A stretch of 38,509 nt of DNA. It comes from a virus. The notes under the pieces were generated by a model that was not told the DNA's origin, did not search any database, and was given only the letters and a program-made list of their open reading frames with translations. Below, piece after piece: positions 31,086-37,674 of the stretch; position 1 is the first letter of the stretch; each line of letters starts with the position of its first letter. Made by a program: the position numbers and the translations under genes. The stretch lies in IMG/VR virus record IMGVR_UViG_3300042459_000110, positions 1-38,509 of that record; one strand, 5' to 3'.

Positions 31086-31093
31086 GCCACACC
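31071..31093 (+). promoter_or_regulatory. Stem-loop over the AAA+ gene stop codon
   Basis: GGTGTGGCTC (31071-31080), loop TCT, GAGCCACACC (31084-31093). TGA (31083-31085) straddles loop and stem. No T-run follows, so mRNA 3'-end protection or translation effects are likelier than termination. Confidence 0.6.
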
Positions 31094-31115
31094 AAAACAC
31101 CTAATCATCCCTACT

Positions 31116-31134
31116 ATAATTCTGGAGGAATTAT
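31116..31134 (+). promoter_or_regulatory. Shine-Dalgarno presented in a hairpin loop
   Basis: ATAATTC (31116-31122) pairs with GAATTAT (31128-31134) around TGGAG. The pairing reaches into the start codon at 31133. Confidence 0.6.
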
Positions 31135-31972
31135 GAACATCATTGAACAAGATAAAATGCGAATTGAATACTTCAATTCGTTTGGCGACTTTTATAACTA
31201 CGCCAAGGACAACATCCAACCTCTTTCTTCTGATAAGAAAGAGGAAAATAACTGGTCGGGGACGAAGTCCCTTGCTCAGGCTTGCGATTTAGCCCGTAAC
31301 GGTTGGACTGCCGTTCGTCCTGAGGTTGACGAGTTGCTAGGCGACTTGACCGAACGACTTGCCGACAAGTTGGATAACTTGTATAAGCCAATGTACGACT
31401 TCGGCGGTGCTTATGTTGACATGGGTCGCTTCGTAGAAGGTGACCCTGAATGCATGGTAACTTTCCAAGCGGTCCCCGAAGGGGCTATGGGTCGTGTTAT
31501 AAAAATTGCAGTTGCTGGAACAGCAAGTGCAATGATTGACCCTGAATGGATTCGGAAGCGTGGCGTTGCAGTCATCTCGCTTGTTGATACCATCAACAAG
31601 TTAGGCTTCGGCGTGGAATTATGGTGGGACTCCACCATTGAAGGCAAGGACGGTCTTGACCATTCCACGGCAGTGAAACTGCATGACTCATCGGACACTT
31701 TGGACATTAACTCCGTTATGTTCGCATTGGCTCATCCTTCAATGTTGCGCCGACTCACTTTCAGTGTTCAGGAACAGTCCTCAACAGCCAAGGCACAGGG
31801 TGTCGGCAGGGGATACGGAAGCATTGGACGAATGGCAACACCAAGGGTGTTTGACTTTGATGTCACCGTGGAGCGTCTACAAGACGGTTATGGCGATGTC
31901 GTTCGCAACCCATTCCAATGGGTTCTCAGCACCCTCAAGGGTTTGGATATCATCGGAGATACGGAGGTCTAA
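31133..31972 (+). CDS. DUF7192-like protein, probable partner of the AAA+ ATPase (279 aa)
   Basis: N-terminal pattern F-N-S-F-G-D-F-Y-N-Y-A, W-S-G-T-K-S-L-A-Q-A-C-D-L-A-R-N-G-W, then a central D-M-G-R-F-V-E-G-D-P-E-C segment and beta strands (V-I-K-I-A-V-A-G-T-A-S-A; V-A-V-I-S-L-V-D-T-I-N-K-L-G-F-G-V-E-L-W-W). I recall this arrangement from actinophage proteins called DUF7192, encoded beside CobS-like AAA proteins; the second half may be a degenerate vWA-like fold. A MoxR-vWA style pair would remodel a host or phage complex. The stop codon lies in a 12-bp hairpin loop. Confidence 0.7.
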   Translation: MNIIEQDKMRIEYFNSFGDFYNYAKDNIQPLSSDKKEENNWSGTKSLAQACDLARNGWTAVRPEVDELLGDLTERLADKLDNLYKPMYDFGGAYVDMGRFVEGDPECMVTFQAVPEGAMGRVIKIAVAGTASAMIDPEWIRKRGVAVISLVDTINKLGFGVELWWDSTIEGKDGLDHSTAVKLHDSSDTLDINSVMFALAHPSMLRRLTFSVQEQSSTAKAQGVGRGYGSIGRMATPRVFDFDVTVERLQDGYGDVVRNPFQWVLSTLKGLDIIGDTEV

Positions 31973-31985
31973 GGACCTCCGTATC
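31958..31985 (+). promoter_or_regulatory. 12-bp hairpin with the stop codon in its loop
   Basis: GATACGGAGGTC (31958-31969), loop TAAG, GACCTCCGTATC (31974-31985). Perfect stem. The 5' arm includes GGAGG, which would be masked. No T-run follows. Confidence 0.7.
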
Positions 31986-32019
31986 ATAATCACAACAACA
32001 CAAACAAAGGAATCACAAA

Positions 32020-32274
32020 GTGAAACACAAAAAATTCAAGAAACTGAGCAATGCTCAACAGTTGTCCACGCTTGTCGCTTTATTAAGCGACTTTACCGAA
32101 TCATATTTCGGGGATGACTTCGTCATTGACCAAGCAATGGCTACCGATATTGCATATCTCAAGGGTATCGTTGACTCCCTTGACGCTACTAACAAGGGTT
32201 CACTCACAACCCACAAGAACATTGCTGAACAATGCATTGCATTGCAGCCCAAGCCATTCAACCCATTTTTCTAG
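32020..32274 (+). CDS. Hypothetical protein (84 aa), GTG start
   Basis: GTG at 32020 with AAAGG upstream. Basic N-terminus (K-H-K-K-F-K-K) then a helical body; no family is recognised. Its TAG lies in the hairpin loop that also carries the ribosome-binding site of the next gene. Confidence 0.6.
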   Translation: MKHKKFKKLSNAQQLSTLVALLSDFTESYFGDDFVIDQAMATDIAYLKGIVDSLDATNKGSLTTHKNIAEQCIALQPKPFNPFF

Positions 32275-32283
32275 GAGGAAAAA
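32266..32283 (+). promoter_or_regulatory. Hairpin holding both a stop codon and the next Shine-Dalgarno
   Basis: TTTTTC (32266-32271), loop TAGGAG, GAAAAA (32278-32283). The loop contains the TAG of the upstream gene and the GGAG core for the ATG at 32283, suggesting stop-start coupling. Confidence 0.55.
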
Positions 32284-32495
32284 TGAAAACTACAACACCA
32301 ACCTATATGGGTTTCAATACTGAAACCAAGTTTTGGGGCTTTAGCCCTTCCCCCATTAAGGGGGCGGATTATGTTTGGGACATATCCGACTGGACCTTTA
32401 ACGAAGTTACCAACTTTATGCAGTTGGCTAATGACGAGGTTCGTTTTAATTTCCTTGGAAATATCGGCACAAAAATGGTGGAGTTTAACTCATGA
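32283..32495 (+). CDS. Hypothetical aromatic-rich protein (70 aa)
   Basis: Starts at ATG 32283 after AGGAGG. Rich in Trp and Phe (T-K-F-W-G-F-S-P-S-P; D-Y-V-W-D-I-S-D-W-T-F), probably a small beta domain; no family is recognised. The end overlaps the next ATG (ATGA). Confidence 0.6.
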   Translation: MKTTTPTYMGFNTETKFWGFSPSPIKGADYVWDISDWTFNEVTNFMQLANDEVRFNFLGNIGTKMVEFNS

Positions 32496-32785
32496 TAGAC
32501 CAAAAGTTCACACCGTTCATGATGCACCACGAGGTGTATCATGACAAGCAACGCTTCTATGACCTAGCCCTTGAGGATTGTACTTGCGAAGAATGCGGAA
32601 CCGATATCGGTTGGCATGGTAGTGAGTTTATAAACTACTGGGTTACCGATGAGGATTCATCCACTCCCTATTGTGTGGACTGTTGGGAACAGTCTGCAAG
32701 TTGGGAGATGGGTGACTGCACAGGTTGTGACCGTCCTCGTTGGGTTAACCATCAGGGCAACTGCCAAGAATGCGAAGGTAAGTGA
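32492..32785 (+). CDS. Cysteine-rich zinc-binding protein (97 aa)
   Basis: Nine cysteines in CxxC-type pairs: C30/C32/C35, C61/C64, C76/C79 and C91/C94, compatible with two zinc sites (two ribbons or one cross-braced). Acidic and aromatic between them. Coupled at both ends (ATGA; TGATG). The family is unknown to me; such proteins often bind nucleic acid or host regulators. Confidence 0.65.
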   Translation: MIDQKFTPFMMHHEVYHDKQRFYDLALEDCTCEECGTDIGWHGSEFINYWVTDEDSSTPYCVDCWEQSASWEMGDCTGCDRPRWVNHQGNCQECEGK

Positions 32786-33078
32786 TGAAACAAGAATCCG
32801 ACAAGGGCGAATTCTTTTTCGCTTTAATGTTAAACCTGTTTGGTTTAATGCCCATCACTGGTTTAATTAGCGGCTTGGTTTATGATGATTCCATATGGAA
32901 TTCATCATTTTGGGTAGTCGTTAATTTCATATTGCTAGCAATAGCACTATGGGTTGAGTGGATTCTGCTAAAGTATACCCGTAGGGTTTACCGCCGAGAG
33001 TTCAACGGAATTCGGGACATAATTAGAACTATCCGTTCTATATGGTCCGACATAAAGAAAGAGGTCAACAATGCTTGA
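32785..33078 (+). CDS. Two-pass membrane protein (97 aa)
   Basis: ATG at 32785 overlaps the upstream stop (TGATG). Membrane segments at about residues 11-32 and 42-62 are followed by a strongly basic tail (Y-T-R-R-V-Y-R-R-E-F), so both ends are probably cytoplasmic. A role at the membrane during early infection (for example superinfection exclusion) is possible but unproven. Confidence 0.65.
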   Translation: MKQESDKGEFFFALMLNLFGLMPITGLISGLVYDDSIWNSSFWVVVNFILLAIALWVEWILLKYTRRVYRREFNGIRDIIRTIRSIWSDIKKEVNNA

Positions 33079-33262
33079 CAAATGCCCACGCTGTCTAGGA
33101 GAAATGAGCAGGTATCCAGCCCTGTCAAGAATTTCCACACCCAACAACCCAATCCATGTCTGTTCATGGTGTGGAGTAGACGAAGCAATGCTTCAATTTA
33201 AAAACAACGGCGTAGCCGTTCAATGGGAAACCCCAACAACAACTCCAAAGGAGGAGTCATAA
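33071..33262 (+). CDS. Zinc-ribbon protein (63 aa)
   Basis: C5-x2-C8 and C31-x2-C34 (K-C-P-R-C-L; V-C-S-W-C-G) form a ribbon, followed by a tail ending T-T-T-P-K-E-E-S. The bases coding for that end contain AAAGGAGGAG, the ribosome-binding site of the next gene. Overlaps both neighbours. Confidence 0.65.
   Translation: MLDKCPRCLGEMSRYPALSRISTPNNPIHVCSWCGVDEAMLQFKNNGVAVQWETPTTTPKEES
33242..33257 (+). promoter_or_regulatory. Short stem over the Shine-Dalgarno of the DUF3846 gene
   Basis: ACTCC (33242-33246) pairs with GGAGT (33253-33257) around AAAGGA, just before ATG 33262. In this case part of the ribosome-binding site would be paired. Confidence 0.4.
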
Positions 33263-33873
33263 TGAGCAAGTTAACCGTAGGAATGTTCCTTCCGAAAGGA
33301 ACAATGGTTGAACCTGAACCAATCTTCATTGAAGATTACCAGTCCATCCAACAAGCAGTTGGTGGACATTTTGATGTGGTTGTAACCAACCTTGGCAAAG
33401 ACGATGTTTCCATTGTGGGTTATGTCCACGATGAGGGACTCATCCTAGACATGGAGTTGAACTACCTCGCCACCAACTTGTTCCAAAAGGAACTTCGTGG
33501 TGACTGTGTAATTGTTTGGGGTCTGTCACCTAACGGTGAATATGACGGCGACAACTACGACATTCCCGAATGGATTACAGACTTCATTATGAAGGACCTC
33601 GTAATCTCAACGGCAGGCAACTACAACATGGCTAGCCTGTTGGGTGATGTTTGCAAGTATGCAATTGCCAACAAGATTGCAACACTGGAAGAAGTTATGG
33701 GGATTGCCGATGCTTTGCATCGTTCAGCCGTCAACCAAGAGGTAGACATTGAATCAGAAGAAAATCTGATTCAAGTCCTTGAAAGAATCATTGCATTCAC
33801 CGACATGGACGAAATGGTTGAGTTCTGTAATTTGGTAATTGAACTGTTCCGCAAGAACCACGAGGAGGGCTAA
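33262..33873 (+). CDS. DUF3846 domain protein (203 aa)
   Basis: ATG 33262 after AAAGGAGGAG. Residues about 18-90 match the DUF3846 pattern: Y-Q-S-I-Q-Q-A-V-G-G-H-F-D-V-V, then G-Y-V-H-D-E-G-L-I-L-D-M-E-L-N-Y-L-A-T and L-R-G-D-C-V-I-V-W. The remaining half is acidic and helical. DUF3846 proteins are common in phages and plasmids with no established function. Coupled by TAATG to both neighbours. Confidence 0.75.
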   Translation: MSKLTVGMFLPKGTMVEPEPIFIEDYQSIQQAVGGHFDVVVTNLGKDDVSIVGYVHDEGLILDMELNYLATNLFQKELRGDCVIVWGLSPNGEYDGDNYDIPEWITDFIMKDLVISTAGNYNMASLLGDVCKYAIANKIATLEEVMGIADALHRSAVNQEVDIESEENLIQVLERIIAFTDMDEMVEFCNLVIELFRKNHEEG

Positions 33874-34073
33874 TGGATATTGCAAAAGCAACACCCAAGC
33901 CAAAGCCTAAGAAGAAAGCGGTGGGGGCGAAAGCCCCTACCGTCTTCAGGGCAGGTACTTGGGTTTGTCCACGCTGTAACAACACCGTTGTTATTGAAGT
34001 AAAGATGACGGCTCCGCCGTCCTGTTGTAACCACAAAGGCGGAGCCTTTGTTATTATGGAAAGGCAAAAATGA
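33873..34073 (+). CDS. Basic protein with zinc-ribbon-like end (66 aa)
   Basis: A Lys/Pro-rich N-terminal tail (P-K-P-K-P-K-K-K-A) is followed by C32-x2-C35 and C51-C52-x-H54, an irregular ribbon. Probably binds DNA or RNA. Its mRNA contains a GAAA-tetraloop hairpin (33919-33928 with 33933-33942, one G-U pair) and two further perfect hairpins. ATGA overlap with the next gene. Confidence 0.6.
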   Translation: MDIAKATPKPKPKKKAVGAKAPTVFRAGTWVCPRCNNTVVIEVKMTAPPSCCNHKGGAFVIMERQK

Positions 34074-34228
34074 AAATGCAATATACAGTCACTATTCATA
34101 GTGACATGGATGAGCAAACAATGAGGTCAATTTGGACAACACTGGGTGTTGAGATAAACTGGATTGTTCACGACATTGCAGAAATGCATGGTCACAACAT
34201 TACACTAAAGTGGGAGGAAGCAGAATGA
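34070..34228 (+). CDS. Small hypothetical protein (52 aa)
   Basis: Runs from ATG 34070 (ATGA overlap with the previous gene) to TGA 34226-34228. Looks like beta-alpha-beta (Q-Y-T-V-T-I-H-S; W-I-V-H-D-I-A-E-M-H-G; N-I-T-L-K-W-E-E). Coupling at both ends supports it. Family unknown. Confidence 0.6.
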   Translation: MKMQYTVTIHSDMDEQTMRSIWTTLGVEINWIVHDIAEMHGHNITLKWEEAE

Positions 34229-34362
34229 ACCCTAGAGATAGAGATGATGAGCGTGGAGACTGGGATGACCACCTAGACCCCGATGAGCGCCGTGAACAAA
34301 TGGCGTGGATGCGGAACCGTAACCGCCGATGGAATGAGGAGGCTGGAGATTATGAAGACTGA
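34225..34362 (+). CDS. Small highly charged protein (45 aa)
   Basis: Runs from ATG 34225 (ATGA overlap) to TGA 34360-34362, overlapping the next gene by 11 bases. Nearly all Asp/Glu/Arg/Asn/Trp (R-D-R-D-D-E-R-G-D-W-D-D; R-N-R-N-R-R-W-N). Likely disordered. Its GGAGGCTGGAG end gives the next ribosome-binding site. Confidence 0.55.
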   Translation: MNPRDRDDERGDWDDHLDPDERREQMAWMRNRNRRWNEEAGDYED

Positions 34363-35104
34363 AGACTGGATTGGTTGTGGCGTTAGCGCCCACAGCCCCG
34401 ATTGTTTGTGTGATGTAATCATCACACAACCTTTGCCTCCACTGGAGGAAGTCCTTAAGGATGGTGTTTATGATTTGTGGATGGGGAAGGAATTGTGCGA
34501 CCTGAAAGGTTACTGCATTCCTTGGACTCAAGATAAAATCTTGGATTACCTGACCGACCTTGAAAAGTTTTATGATGCTTGGCATGAAAATATCCGTATG
34601 GGGTTGGACGCTGAACAACTAGTTGATGTTCAGCCGTTGGTCTTCAACGAAGGAGAACCGCAGTTCGTGCATTGGCGTGTCATTCGTGAAGCGTTCCAGT
34701 ATTGCATGACCAAGTTCACCGATAGTCCCACAGCCATAATTATGCAGTTATGCATAACACCCCAGGAACTTCTGGATGCATTATGCACTGGGAAGTCAAA
34801 TGGTAAATGGGATTATAACGACATCAACAAGTTGGATAGTCTGTTCATGGAACAAGCCATCCAGTACACAACGATAGCCGATGAACTGAATATAACTGTG
34901 GCAACAGTTAGAGGGTTAAAGAAGTATTGGGATTCACGCAGGGTGCGTGGTGACAATCCCGCCAAGTCTTTAATGCATAACCTAGCGACAACCACAGACA
35001 TGCCGCCCCGTGAAGTTATAGATGTAGTCTATAAACAGTATGGGGTTCTCTATTCCCGTAGCACAGTAACGAAAACCCGTTCCCGTGCGAAAGATAAACA
35101 ATAA
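34352..35104 (+). CDS. HTH-containing hypothetical protein (250 aa)
   Basis: Start at ATG 34352 after GGAGG/GGAG; upstream in-frame codons would overlap two other genes. A C-x-C-type N-terminus (C-G-V-S-A-H-S-P-D-C-L-C-D) may bind metal. Near residues 172-196 there is a helix-turn-helix-like stretch (T-T-I-A-D-E-L-N-I-T-V-A-T-V-R-G-L-K-K-Y-W), and the C-terminus is basic. It may be a regulator acting on the control regions. Its mRNA has a 10-bp hairpin at 34406-34429. Confidence 0.6.
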   Translation: MKTEDWIGCGVSAHSPDCLCDVIITQPLPPLEEVLKDGVYDLWMGKELCDLKGYCIPWTQDKILDYLTDLEKFYDAWHENIRMGLDAEQLVDVQPLVFNEGEPQFVHWRVIREAFQYCMTKFTDSPTAIIMQLCITPQELLDALCTGKSNGKWDYNDINKLDSLFMEQAIQYTTIADELNITVATVRGLKKYWDSRRVRGDNPAKSLMHNLATTTDMPPREVIDVVYKQYGVLYSRSTVTKTRSRAKDKQ

Positions 35105-35174
35105 CAATAGCAATAGACAGTATTGGCATGGACATAAACAGAACCTTTGACTTGTCCATGCTAATATTGTTATT
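35100..35174. repeat. Large nested inverted repeat containing TTGGCATGGACA
   Basis: Inner stem: TATTGGCATGGACA (35121-35134) with TGTCCATGCTAATA (35153-35166), 14 bp with one G-U. Outer stem: AATAACAA (35100-35107) with TTGTTATT (35167-35174). It separates the HTH-protein gene from the nuclease-helicase-primase group and could be an operator or an internal control point. Confidence 0.6.
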
Positions 35175-35217
35175 GTCAACGCACGACCTTCGTGCACTAC
35201 CACAGGAGACAACATGA
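35128..35217 (+). CDS. Possible leader peptide (29 aa)
   Basis: ATG 35128 to TGA 35215-35217, with an ATGA overlap onto the nuclease gene. Hydrophobic middle (L-S-M-L-I-L-L-L-S-T). No Shine-Dalgarno, and the frame lies within the inverted repeat, so it may be accidental. Like the 27899 gene, it starts inside a TTGGCATGGACA element. Confidence 0.3.
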   Translation: MDINRTFDLSMLILLLSTHDLRALPQETT

Positions 35218-36107
35218 GATTTGACCACAGTAAAGGCGTAGTTTATGTACGCCAATCTTGGCTCAACGACTTAATCATCTGCCCCGAACGGGCTAGATTT
35301 AAACTGCAGAAACCAGAAATGTCTGGAGCATCAGACGCAACCATTATGGGCACAGCCCTACATTATGGCATTGAGCAGGTGCTCGGCGGAGCCAACCCTG
35401 ATGACATGGCTACGATTGCTTTGGAGCATTGGGAAGAATTAAAAAAGCAACCTTACAAGCAGACAAACCTTGACCCTGAGAAGTCCGTAGGACAAATTGA
35501 GGGGATGAGCCAAGCGTTCATTGACGGGATTATGCCTAATGTGCAGTTTGGTGGTCAAGTGGAAATGAAGTTCTCATTTCCGCTTGGCATAGTCATTGGT
35601 GATTGGGCTGTTCATTGTGAAGGCACGATGGATTATGTTCAACCTGATGGAACCATTTGGGATTGGAAGACCGCTTCTCGTCCGTATTATGCGAAAGAGA
35701 AGCAGTCGCAATCCATTCAGGCAACCGTATATTCCGCAGCACTTGTGCAAGGGATGATGACGGGATATCCAGTTGACTTCCGTTATGGCGTTATGGTTCG
35801 CCAAGAAAAGCCGAAGTCACAAATCGTTTACATGCAACGAACAGCAGAACACCATCGTTGGTTGATTCACACATTGCGTCCTGCCGTAATGACTCACCTA
35901 CGCTTGGGTACTCACGAGTCGTGGCTTATGAACGACACCAGTGCGCTGTGTTCAGCGAAATGGTGCGACTATTGGAGCATCTGCAAAGGTGCATTTATTT
36001 CCGAGGAAGGGCTGAGTTTGCCGTTCCAAGGACAACCGTTGACATTTTTGGAACCACCGTCTGATACAGTGTCAACCGACAACAACCCACAAGGAGGGTT
36101 ACAATGA
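35214..36107 (+). CDS. Cas4/RecB-like PD-(D/E)XK nuclease with Fe-S cysteines (297 aa)
   Basis: Motifs of the Cas4/AddB/RecB nuclease group in order: C23 (I-I-C-P-E-R-A-R-F), G-T-A-L-H (46-50), D140 (C-E-G-T-M-D-Y), D150-x-K152 (W-D-W-K-T-A), Q169/Y173 (Q-A-T-V-Y-S-A-A-L), and C246, C251 and C257 near the end, which with C23 could hold a 4Fe-4S cluster. It would be a DNA end-processing exonuclease or recombination factor. It opens the nuclease-helicase-primase group; ribosome-binding site CAGGAG upstream. Not linked to any CRISPR array here. Confidence 0.85.
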   Translation: MRFDHSKGVVYVRQSWLNDLIICPERARFKLQKPEMSGASDATIMGTALHYGIEQVLGGANPDDMATIALEHWEELKKQPYKQTNLDPEKSVGQIEGMSQAFIDGIMPNVQFGGQVEMKFSFPLGIVIGDWAVHCEGTMDYVQPDGTIWDWKTASRPYYAKEKQSQSIQATVYSAALVQGMMTGYPVDFRYGVMVRQEKPKSQIVYMQRTAEHHRWLIHTLRPAVMTHLRLGTHESWLMNDTSALCSAKWCDYWSICKGAFISEEGLSLPFQGQPLTFLEPPSDTVSTDNNPQGGLQ

Positions 36108-36583
36108 CAGTAAGTAAAGACCAATCCATCATTATGCAAGTCTGTGCAAAGATTGCTAGTGAACTAACACCTAAGTCTGAGGATGTTAACGCAAACATCA
36201 CAATGTTTGCTGATGCATACGAAGCAGTGTGTGAGATTATCCTCACATCACAGGGCTTGACAAACCAGCCAGCCCCTGTTGCTCCTCAACCACTAGTTCA
36301 GCAAAGCCATAATCCAGCACCAGCACCATCACCAGCAAATGATGAAGCAACCTTTATGCACGCTTTCCCTAGTGCAACACCAAGCACAGCACCAACTGGC
36401 TTCAGTGTTCGCATTAAAGGCAAGCAACACGGACCAATCCCCGAATGGCTTAACGAACAGTGCGCTATGAAGGGTGTTACAGAAGTGTGGGACAACCGTG
36501 ATGGTTTGAGTGCTAACCCGAAGCGCCCTTGGTTCAAGTCCACATCAACAAACGATGCGTTTTGGGAACCAAAGCGTAAGTAA
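36104..36583 (+). CDS. Replication-associated protein, possible ssDNA binder (159 aa)
   Basis: A helical N-terminus (1-55), a Pro/Ala/Gln linker (56-80) and a compact C-terminal part with V-W-D-N-R-D, N-P-K-R-P-W-F-K-S and F-W-E-P-K-R-K. The C-terminal pattern resembles short phage domains near replication genes, and the Trp/Lys content suits single-stranded DNA contact, but I cannot name a family with certainty. It lies between the nuclease and the helicase, coupled to the nuclease by ATGA. Confidence 0.5.
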   Translation: MTVSKDQSIIMQVCAKIASELTPKSEDVNANITMFADAYEAVCEIILTSQGLTNQPAPVAPQPLVQQSHNPAPAPSPANDEATFMHAFPSATPSTAPTGFSVRIKGKQHGPIPEWLNEQCAMKGVTEVWDNRDGLSANPKRPWFKSTSTNDAFWEPKRK

Positions 36584-36598
36584 ACAGAAAGAATCATA

Positions 36599-37672
36599 AT
36601 GGCTCTGAATTATACAGAGCGTTGGGATGCACTTGGGCGTGGGGATACAATCTCCACGCCTGATGTGTCTAACGCCTCAAAACCAAGACAGTTTTATAAT
36701 CCTCTTAGTCACGCAGCAGACGACTTTGTGCATTGGGCACAGAATCCGAACGAGCGTATCTACCTAGGGTTTAAAGACATTGACGAAGAAATGCGTGGTA
36801 TCGCACCATCGGAAATGTGTCTTATTAACGGATACTCACACTCAGGCAAGACCATGTTCCTGCTACAAATCCTTGTAGCAAATGCGGATAAACCTGTTGT
36901 GTACTTCTGTCCCGATGAGCCTAGAACCTTGACTCTCATAAAGTTGACCTGCTTAATGCATGGCATTCCAGCAGACATACTTGAAGAACAAGTCGCTAAC
37001 AACGACACGAAAGCGATTGCGCTGTTGCGTGAAACCGCTAACGAGTCGTTCCCTAATCTTGCGGTCTTTGACCAAATGATGACACTCAACGAGATGGAAC
37101 ACGCACTAGGAGAAATCCGTGACATGTGGGGCAAGCCTGCACTGCTTGTCTTTGACTATTTGGAATTGCTTAATGGTGGCGGTGAGGATGTACCATCCAA
37201 AGCCAACACGCTGAAAGCGTTCGGTAAGCGTCATAATATTCCACTGCTGGTATTGCACCAGTCGTCACGCACCGCAGGTGCTGACGGCAAGAAGATGACC
37301 ATATCTTCTGGTGCATACGGTGGTGAGCAGCAAGCAACACACATTATAGGTGTACGCCGTAAAAAGTTTGAGATTGAATCAAACATTCGTGACATTGAAG
37401 AACGACTAGACACCTCCAAAAATACGGAGCGATTACTGGAGCGTTTGGATGCGTTGCGTTATGACTTACGCATTCATCAGAACACAGTGACGGTCAACCT
37501 TGTAAAGTGTAAACGCCCAGCGTCACGACTGCTAGATGATATAGACTTTGAGATTGAACAGGGCACAGGTAGGCTCACTCGTTTACCTACTGGTCACTTT
37601 CCTAGTAATGTGCCAACCGTAGCCGACCAAGTCGGTGAACAATTAAGTATCCTTGATGATGATTGGATTTAA
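36599..37672 (+). CDS. DnaB-like replicative helicase / RecA-fold ATPase (357 aa)
   Basis: RecA-fold core: Walker A G-Y-S-H-S-G-K-T (78-85), Walker B L-L-V-F-D-Y-L-E (182-189), then L-L-V-L-H-Q-S-S-R (216-224, the sensor Q/H3-type motif) and a G-G-E-Q-Q-A-T-H segment. It lacks the N-terminal DnaB hexamerisation domain, as in several small phage helicases. Expected to unwind DNA at the fork with the downstream primase. AGAAAGAA is a weak ribosome-binding site. Confidence 0.85.
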   Translation: MALNYTERWDALGRGDTISTPDVSNASKPRQFYNPLSHAADDFVHWAQNPNERIYLGFKDIDEEMRGIAPSEMCLINGYSHSGKTMFLLQILVANADKPVVYFCPDEPRTLTLIKLTCLMHGIPADILEEQVANNDTKAIALLRETANESFPNLAVFDQMMTLNEMEHALGEIRDMWGKPALLVFDYLELLNGGGEDVPSKANTLKAFGKRHNIPLLVLHQSSRTAGADGKKMTISSGAYGGEQQATHIIGVRRKKFEIESNIRDIEERLDTSKNTERLLERLDALRYDLRIHQNTVTVNLVKCKRPASRLLDDIDFEIEQGTGRLTRLPTGHFPSNVPTVADQVGEQLSILDDDWI

Positions 37673-37674
37673 GC

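Noticed and set aside
35214-36107. Cas4-like nuclease as evidence for a phage CRISPR system
   Set aside because: No Cas1/Cas2 or repeat array anywhere in the window. Stand-alone phage nucleases of this group are common.
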